NCBI GenBank assembly: GCA_013335845.1 | Contig: JAAXUU010000036.1 | Span: 1-9,018 of the forward strand | DNA length: 9,018 nucleotides | Source: Actinomycetota bacterium | GTDB lineage: Bacteria; Actinomycetota; Coriobacteriia; Coriobacteriales; RUG844 | Reading direction: 5' to 3' | Part shown: positions 6,214-9,018 of the stretch, in pieces | Position numbering within the stretch: position 1 is the stretch's first letter | Layout of the letters: every line of letters begins with the position of its first letter | Translations under genes and position numbers: made by a program | The notes under the pieces: generated by a model | What the model saw: only the letters and a program-made list of their open reading frames with translations | Told to the model about the DNA's origin: nothing | Databases searched by the model: none

Positions 6214-7287
6214 TCAGAGAGCGTACTCCGCCTCTGCCACCAATTCACCCATCAACTCTTTAACCGAGATGATCTTATCCAATCGAGTGGCATTGCTGCC
6301 TACAAAGATCAGTCCTTTATCCAAGTTGCCCTTAACAGCCTGTATCAATGCGTCCGTTATACAGTAAGGGGTGCTTTTCGGATTACAGCCCTTGATGCAT
6401 AGATAGCATTTACCGACTTTGCCTGCCTTTTCTTCGACAGAATCCAAGAAAGCATTGGAAATAGCCCTAGCGGGCATGCCCACAGGACTTTCAACCAGCT
6501 GTATGTCTTCATCCTTTGAATCAACGAATGCCATTTTGAAAGCGAGGCTTGCGTCGCACTCATCAGTAGCCACGAATCTTGTGGCCATTTGTACTCCCGC
6601 AGCGCCTAGTTTTATATACTCTGCGATGTCGGCACCCGTGTAGATTCCACCGGCGGCTACAACGGGAATCTTTTTGCGATACTTTTCCTCATAGGGCTTC
6701 AGTATCCCGATAACATCCTTGACAATCTGTTGCAAACTTTGGGTTTTCTTCTCGACTAGATCTTCCATTGAGAAGCCGAGGTGCCCACCGGCTTCAGGGC
6801 CTTCGACAACGACTAGATCGGCGGTGCTATTATATTTTTTATCCCACATCTTCAATATGAGCGCAATCGCCCTTGAAGATGACACTATGGGCGCAAGCTT
6901 GGCTTTATAACCTTCGGCGATTTTAGGGAGATCGAGCGGAAGCCCTGCGCCGGAAATAATTAAGTCTATGCCTTCTTCCAAAGCCGTTCTCGCTATCTCG
7001 TCATAATTATTCATAGCTACCATGATGTTAATGCCAATGATACCTTTGGGGCTCAACTCCCTAGCTCTTCTGATCTCGTTTCTCAAAGCTCTCTTGTTTG
7101 CTTCCAGTGCATTCGTTGCGAAATCTTCTTCTCTGTATCCTATTTGAGCCGTGGAGATTATCCCGATTCCACCTTCATTCGCGACAGCTGAAGCCAAAGA
7201 TGAAAGAGATACCCCTATCCCCATACCGCCCTGGATTATGGGGACTTTCGCAGTTAATTCGCCGATTTTCAGCGGAGGTAGCTTCAT
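6214..7287 (-). CDS. Nitronate monooxygenase family flavoprotein (NMO/2-nitropropane dioxygenase-like)
   Basis: A 357-aa TIM-barrel flavoprotein of the NMO/FabK superfamily. The FMN-binding and active-site motifs appear in order: IIQGGMGIGVS (17-27), EGPEAGGHLG (162-171) with the conserved His169, AAGGIYTGADI (211-221) and GVQMATRFVAT (231-241). These fit oxidation of alkyl nitronates by the classical family, but many anaerobe members are annotated this way without proof, and the fold is shared with the enoyl-ACP reductase FabK. Near the C-terminus is a four-Cys motif, Cys294-x2-Cys297-x3-Cys301-x7-Cys309, ending STPYCITDAL. It could bind metal or an Fe-S cluster (inference). ATG start with GAGAGG 6 nt upstream. 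The next gene, a membrane protein, follows by 8 bp. A candidate promoter with an inverted repeat over the -10 lies at 7320-7357. Confidence 0.9.
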   Translation of the reverse strand: MKLPPLKIGELTAKVPIIQGGMGIGVSLSSLASAVANEGGIGIISTAQIGYREEDFATNALEANKRALRNEIRRARELSPKGIIGINIMVAMNNYDEIARTALEEGIDLIISGAGLPLDLPKIAEGYKAKLAPIVSSSRAIALILKMWDKKYNSTADLVVVEGPEAGGHLGFSMEDLVEKKTQSLQQIVKDVIGILKPYEEKYRKKIPVVAAGGIYTGADIAEYIKLGAAGVQMATRFVATDECDASLAFKMAFVDSKDEDIQLVESPVGMPARAISNAFLDSVEEKAGKVGKCYLCIKGCNPKSTPYCITDALIQAVKGNLDKGLIFVGSNATRLDKIISVKELMGELVAEAEYAL

Positions 7288-7292
7288 GATAA

Positions 7293-7304
7293 TCCTCTCG
7301 ATCT
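7293..7304 (-). repeat. Leader motif AGATCGAGAGGA, copy 1 (flavoprotein gene)
   Basis: A 12-nt sequence containing the Shine-Dalgarno site of the flavoprotein gene. It is identical to the leader of the solute-binding-protein gene at 8562-8573. See copy 2. Confidence 0.4.
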
Positions 7305-7319
7305 ATATGCATATTTCTA

Positions 7320-7357
7320 ATTCGATAATGATAGTAATCGAATAAACAGAGTATAAA
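7320..7357 (-). promoter_or_regulatory. Candidate promoter with inverted repeat centred on the -10
   Basis: On the minus strand, a -35 TTTATA (7352-7357), an 18-nt spacer and a -10 TATCAT (7328-7333, five of six consensus bases) would start transcription near 7320, about 33 nt before the flavoprotein ATG. A 7-bp inverted repeat, ATTCGAT / ATCGAAT (7320-7326 and 7337-7343, 10-bp spacer), is centred exactly on the -10. This is where a repressor operator would block initiation. The regulator is not in the window. Confidence 0.45.
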
Positions 7358-7528
7358 CGGATATTTTTGACTAGTATAGCTTACCCGAAGCATATTCCGT
7401 AAGAGCATATATGGCGCACTTTGATAGTCCGCATTCGCTACTTTCAAGTATGTTTTGCGACAAGCGGAAACCGTCGAATAACACTTCCTCGAGGCTTTCG
7501 AAGGATTACAGTATACCGATGCGCAGTT

Positions 7529-7548
7529 GTTATCACTGCGATGATAAC
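7529..7548. repeat. Palindrome GTTATCA-N6-TGATAAC
   Basis: Perfect 7-bp arms (7529-7535 and 7542-7548) with a 6-nt centre, followed by CGATAG. The form suits a dimeric regulator's binding site. It is about 240 bp upstream of the flavoprotein start, far from any called promoter, so a role is uncertain. Confidence 0.35.
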
Positions 7549-7629
7549 GATAGCAATAGAAATGTTCGACTCTCTGTGTCCGGCTTATTTACGAATTGGA
7601 TGAACATCATCCTCATCATCTCTTGGATA

Positions 7630-7649
7630 CATCGGATTCTAGGCCGATG
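7630..7649 (-). terminator. Weak hairpin after the solute-binding-protein gene
   Basis: CATCGG (7630-7635) and CCGATG (7644-7649) form a 6-bp stem with an 8-nt loop, starting 4 nt after the stop codon on the minus strand. The position suits a terminator, but the stem is short and no T run follows. Confidence 0.3.
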
Positions 7650-7653
7650 CGTC

Positions 7654-8556
7654 TTATGACAAAGCGATGAAGTCATCAACATTGTCCCGGGTGATTACAT
7701 CGATCCCTGTATCAATCATCTTTGGGATGATTACACCTATTGAAGCCTGCCACAACATCAGAATCGACATAGCACCTTGCATTCTTGGGATTGTAGATGC
7801 CGAGGAGTCTAGCACCCCTTCTTTGATAGCTTCGAGTATGGGTTTGATCCCATCCATACCGACAACTTTAACTTTGCCTACTTTACCAGCTTCTTTGATA
7901 GCTTCAGCAATTCCTATAGGACCTGATGCGTCACAGCAAAGATACCCGATAAGATCATGATGCTTTGCAAGAACAGTTGCAGCCTGCTGATAGCCTGTTT
8001 TGATATCATCATTATCGATTCCGCCATCGATGATTGTAATATCAGGGTATTTTTGTAATACAGCTATTTGTGCCTCGTAACGTTCTTTATGGTTTGGTGC
8101 TGTTGGAAATCCCTTCATGACAGCAACCTTGCCTTTTTCTCCGATCAATTTCACCAAACGCTCTGCAGCGATAACTCCTTGTTGTGTAAAGTCATTACCG
8201 ACACTTGAAATCCCGTCTTCAGTCGATGGAGAGTCAAACACAATGATCGGAACACCCTGATCCCTGATTTTACTCATCATCTTCATATTCCCAACGGAAT
8301 CAAGGGGGTCGATGGCTATACCATCAGGTTGGGTTTCTGCAATCTTTTCAAGAATCGAATTCTGTTCAACTACATCTGCTGAAACCGGTGGAAGATACTC
8401 AATGGTAATTTTTATACCCAGTTGTTTTTCGAGCAATTCAGCTTGTTCTAGAGCGCCCTTATTCACTTCTTCGAACCACGGATGGGCAACTTTGGGAATA
8501 ATTACAAAGCGGAGGTTCTTCTTGACATTATCACCAGCCAAATCATGTTTAAACAT
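7654..8556 (-). CDS. Substrate-binding domain protein (periplasmic-binding-protein type 1 fold) without signal peptide
   Basis: A 300-aa protein with a full type 1 sugar-binding fold (RbsB/RhaS/LsrB-like). Strand 1 is LRFVIIPKVAHPWFEEV (15-31). The loops DGIAIDPLDS (78-87) and PIIVFDSP (103-110) follow, then SVGNDFTQQG (118-127), KERYEAQ, the hinge-side CCDASGPIGIAEAIKEAG (207-224) and VKVVGMDG. Related proteins normally carry a signal peptide or lipobox and feed an ABC sugar importer. Here the N-terminus (MFKHDLAGDNVKKN) is polar. The start is firmly set by GAGAGGAG 4 nt upstream of the ATG, so export looks unlikely. There is no DNA-binding domain, so it is not a LacI-type repressor, and no transporter gene is in view. 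It may be a cytoplasmic sugar or ligand sensor or a decayed transporter subunit (inference). To the eye it is richer in A+T than the CWB2 genes. Confidence 0.88.
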   Translation of the reverse strand: MFKHDLAGDNVKKNLRFVIIPKVAHPWFEEVNKGALEQAELLEKQLGIKITIEYLPPVSADVVEQNSILEKIAETQPDGIAIDPLDSVGNMKMMSKIRDQGVPIIVFDSPSTEDGISSVGNDFTQQGVIAAERLVKLIGEKGKVAVMKGFPTAPNHKERYEAQIAVLQKYPDITIIDGGIDNDDIKTGYQQAATVLAKHHDLIGYLCCDASGPIGIAEAIKEAGKVGKVKVVGMDGIKPILEAIKEGVLDSSASTIPRMQGAMSILMLWQASIGVIIPKMIDTGIDVITRDNVDDFIALS

Positions 8557-8561
8557 AATTC

Positions 8562-8573
8562 TCCTCTCGATCT
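8562..8573 (-). repeat. Leader motif AGATCGAGAGGA, copy 2 (solute-binding-protein gene)
   Basis: Identical to 7293-7304 and in the same position relative to the ATG, covering the Shine-Dalgarno site. Part of the match is expected because both are ribosome binding sites; the extra AGATCGA is not. Confidence 0.4.
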
Positions 8574-8616
8574 GGGATAGATTTAGGTTGATTCAGATAA
8601 CCTATAACCAATCACC

Positions 8617-8622
8617 AGTATA
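8617..8622 (-). promoter_or_regulatory. Possible -10 hexamer of the solute-binding-protein gene
   Basis: TATACT on the minus strand (five of six consensus bases), about 60 nt before the ATG. The -35 region is poor. Between it and the gene, GGTTAT occurs twice at 7-nt spacing (GGTTATAGGTTAT), which could be an activator site. Confidence 0.25.
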
Positions 8623-8658
8623 AGTAGGAAGCATCATTTTGCATAAATATTCAATTAG

Positions 8659-8976
8659 ATGAAATGCAATCGTTTTCTACTTGAAGCCTTGGACCTCATA
8701 CTCGAAAGGATCAGTTGCGGTATCGCGGAAGGTAAGACTGATGCAGTGCTCGATATAGTGAATGGGAGCACAGGAAGTGGTGCTGGCATACAGCTCTACG
8801 GTCGCAACGACACGATGGCACAAGCGTTTATCCTCGTGCCTGTCTCAATGGAAGATGCTTTCTATATCATCAATGCGAAATCGCTGCTTGCGCTTGACGT
8901 TGACAACGCGGGCAACCGAGGCGTAAACCATGATAGTATCGCGAGTCCCCCCACCACACTCATGTTTTTAACCTAA
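8659..8976 (+). pseudogene. Fragment of a ricin-type beta-trefoil lectin domain
   Basis: A 105-codon plus-strand ORF, the only plus-strand coding signal in the window. From residue about 21 it follows the ricin B-type repeat pattern common in secreted coriobacterial proteins: GIAEGKTDAVLDIVNGS, GAGIQLYGRNDTMAQAF, then a second repeat with FYIINAKSLLALDVDNAGNRGVN. After that the expected WQYxSNGTxAQ-type ending is degraded to HDSIASPPTTLMF and a stop. Such domains bind carbohydrates and normally sit in pairs or trios behind a signal peptide and a catalytic domain. Here there is no signal peptide, no ribosome binding site, a stop codon directly before the ATG (TAG at 8656-8658), and only about two of three trefoil repeats. 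It is most likely a remnant of a larger gene. A small real protein cannot be excluded. Confidence 0.6.
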
Positions 8977-9018
8977 CAGTCCCTTGGCGAACCTAAGAAA
9001 GTATTTCATTCCTAGCGC

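Larger units (their letters stand above)
7288..7653. other. Non-coding stretch upstream of the flavoprotein gene
   Basis: 366 bp. It holds the flavoprotein promoter and operator candidate (7320-7357), a palindrome (7529-7548) and a weak hairpin just after the upstream gene (7630-7649). Short open frames exist on both strands, but none has a ribosome binding site or recognisable protein, and the middle part (7358-7528) shows nothing I can name. Confidence 0.5.

Noticed and set aside
7411..7659. Plus-strand 82-codon ORF, and a minus-strand frame with a hydrophobic stretch (ISIAIVIIAVITTA) in the same gap
   Set aside because: Neither has a ribosome binding site. The minus frame is broken by stops and has no start codon, and the hydrophobic run alone is not enough to claim a membrane-protein relic.
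7654..8556. LacI-family transcription repressor
   Set aside because: The fold matches the LacI ligand-binding domain, but there is no N-terminal helix-turn-helix and the start is well supported.

Overview
The window most likely comes from an anaerobic, gut-type actinobacterium of the class Coriobacteriia (Eggerthellaceae-like). This is an inference. It rests on two secreted proteins with triple cell wall binding repeat 2 (CWB2) blocks joined to CAP or NlpC/P60 domains, a ricin-type lectin fragment of the kind common in that group, moderate G+C, and Shine-Dalgarno-led genes. No rRNA, tRNA, CRISPR array, transposase or integrase was seen. All intact genes lie on the minus strand, so transcription runs from right to left.

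Left part (1-4412) is a cell-surface block. A partial lipoprotein gene runs off the left edge (1-468). Two adjacent CWB2 genes lie upstream of it: a CAP-domain protein (2676-4412) and, 44 bp downstream, an NlpC/P60 cysteine peptidase protein (850-2631). They carry different domains on the same predicted wall-anchoring module and are probably co-transcribed. Directly after the peptidase stop codon, in the same frame, is a decayed fragment of a third CWB2 module with an internal stop and an internal deletion (700-849). The locus therefore once held at least one more CWB2 module. A strong hairpin at 575-613 separates this block from the lipoprotein gene.

Middle part (4413-7287). A non-coding stretch of almost 400 bp holds a perfect 14-bp hairpin (4674-4707), smaller inverted repeats and a short tandem direct repeat. 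Beyond it are a DegV-family fatty-acid-binding protein (4809-5666), a small four-helix membrane protein (5750-6205) and a nitronate monooxygenase-family flavoprotein (6214-7287). The last two are separated by 8 bp and probably form an operon. The flavoprotein gene has a candidate promoter whose -10 hexamer sits at the centre of an inverted repeat, which would suit repressor control.

Right part (7288-9018). A 366-bp non-coding stretch with palindromes is followed by a type I periplasmic-binding-protein-fold gene (7654-8556). Its strong ribosome binding site fixes a start with no signal peptide, so it may be a cytoplasmic sugar-binding protein and not a transporter subunit. On the plus strand at 8659-8976 is an ORF with a degraded ricin-type beta-trefoil half-domain and no ribosome binding site, probably a fragment of a larger secreted protein.

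No wholly new system is evident. The least ordinary items are the signal-less solute-binding protein, the in-frame CWB2 remnant, and the CAP/NlpC gene pair on a shared anchor.
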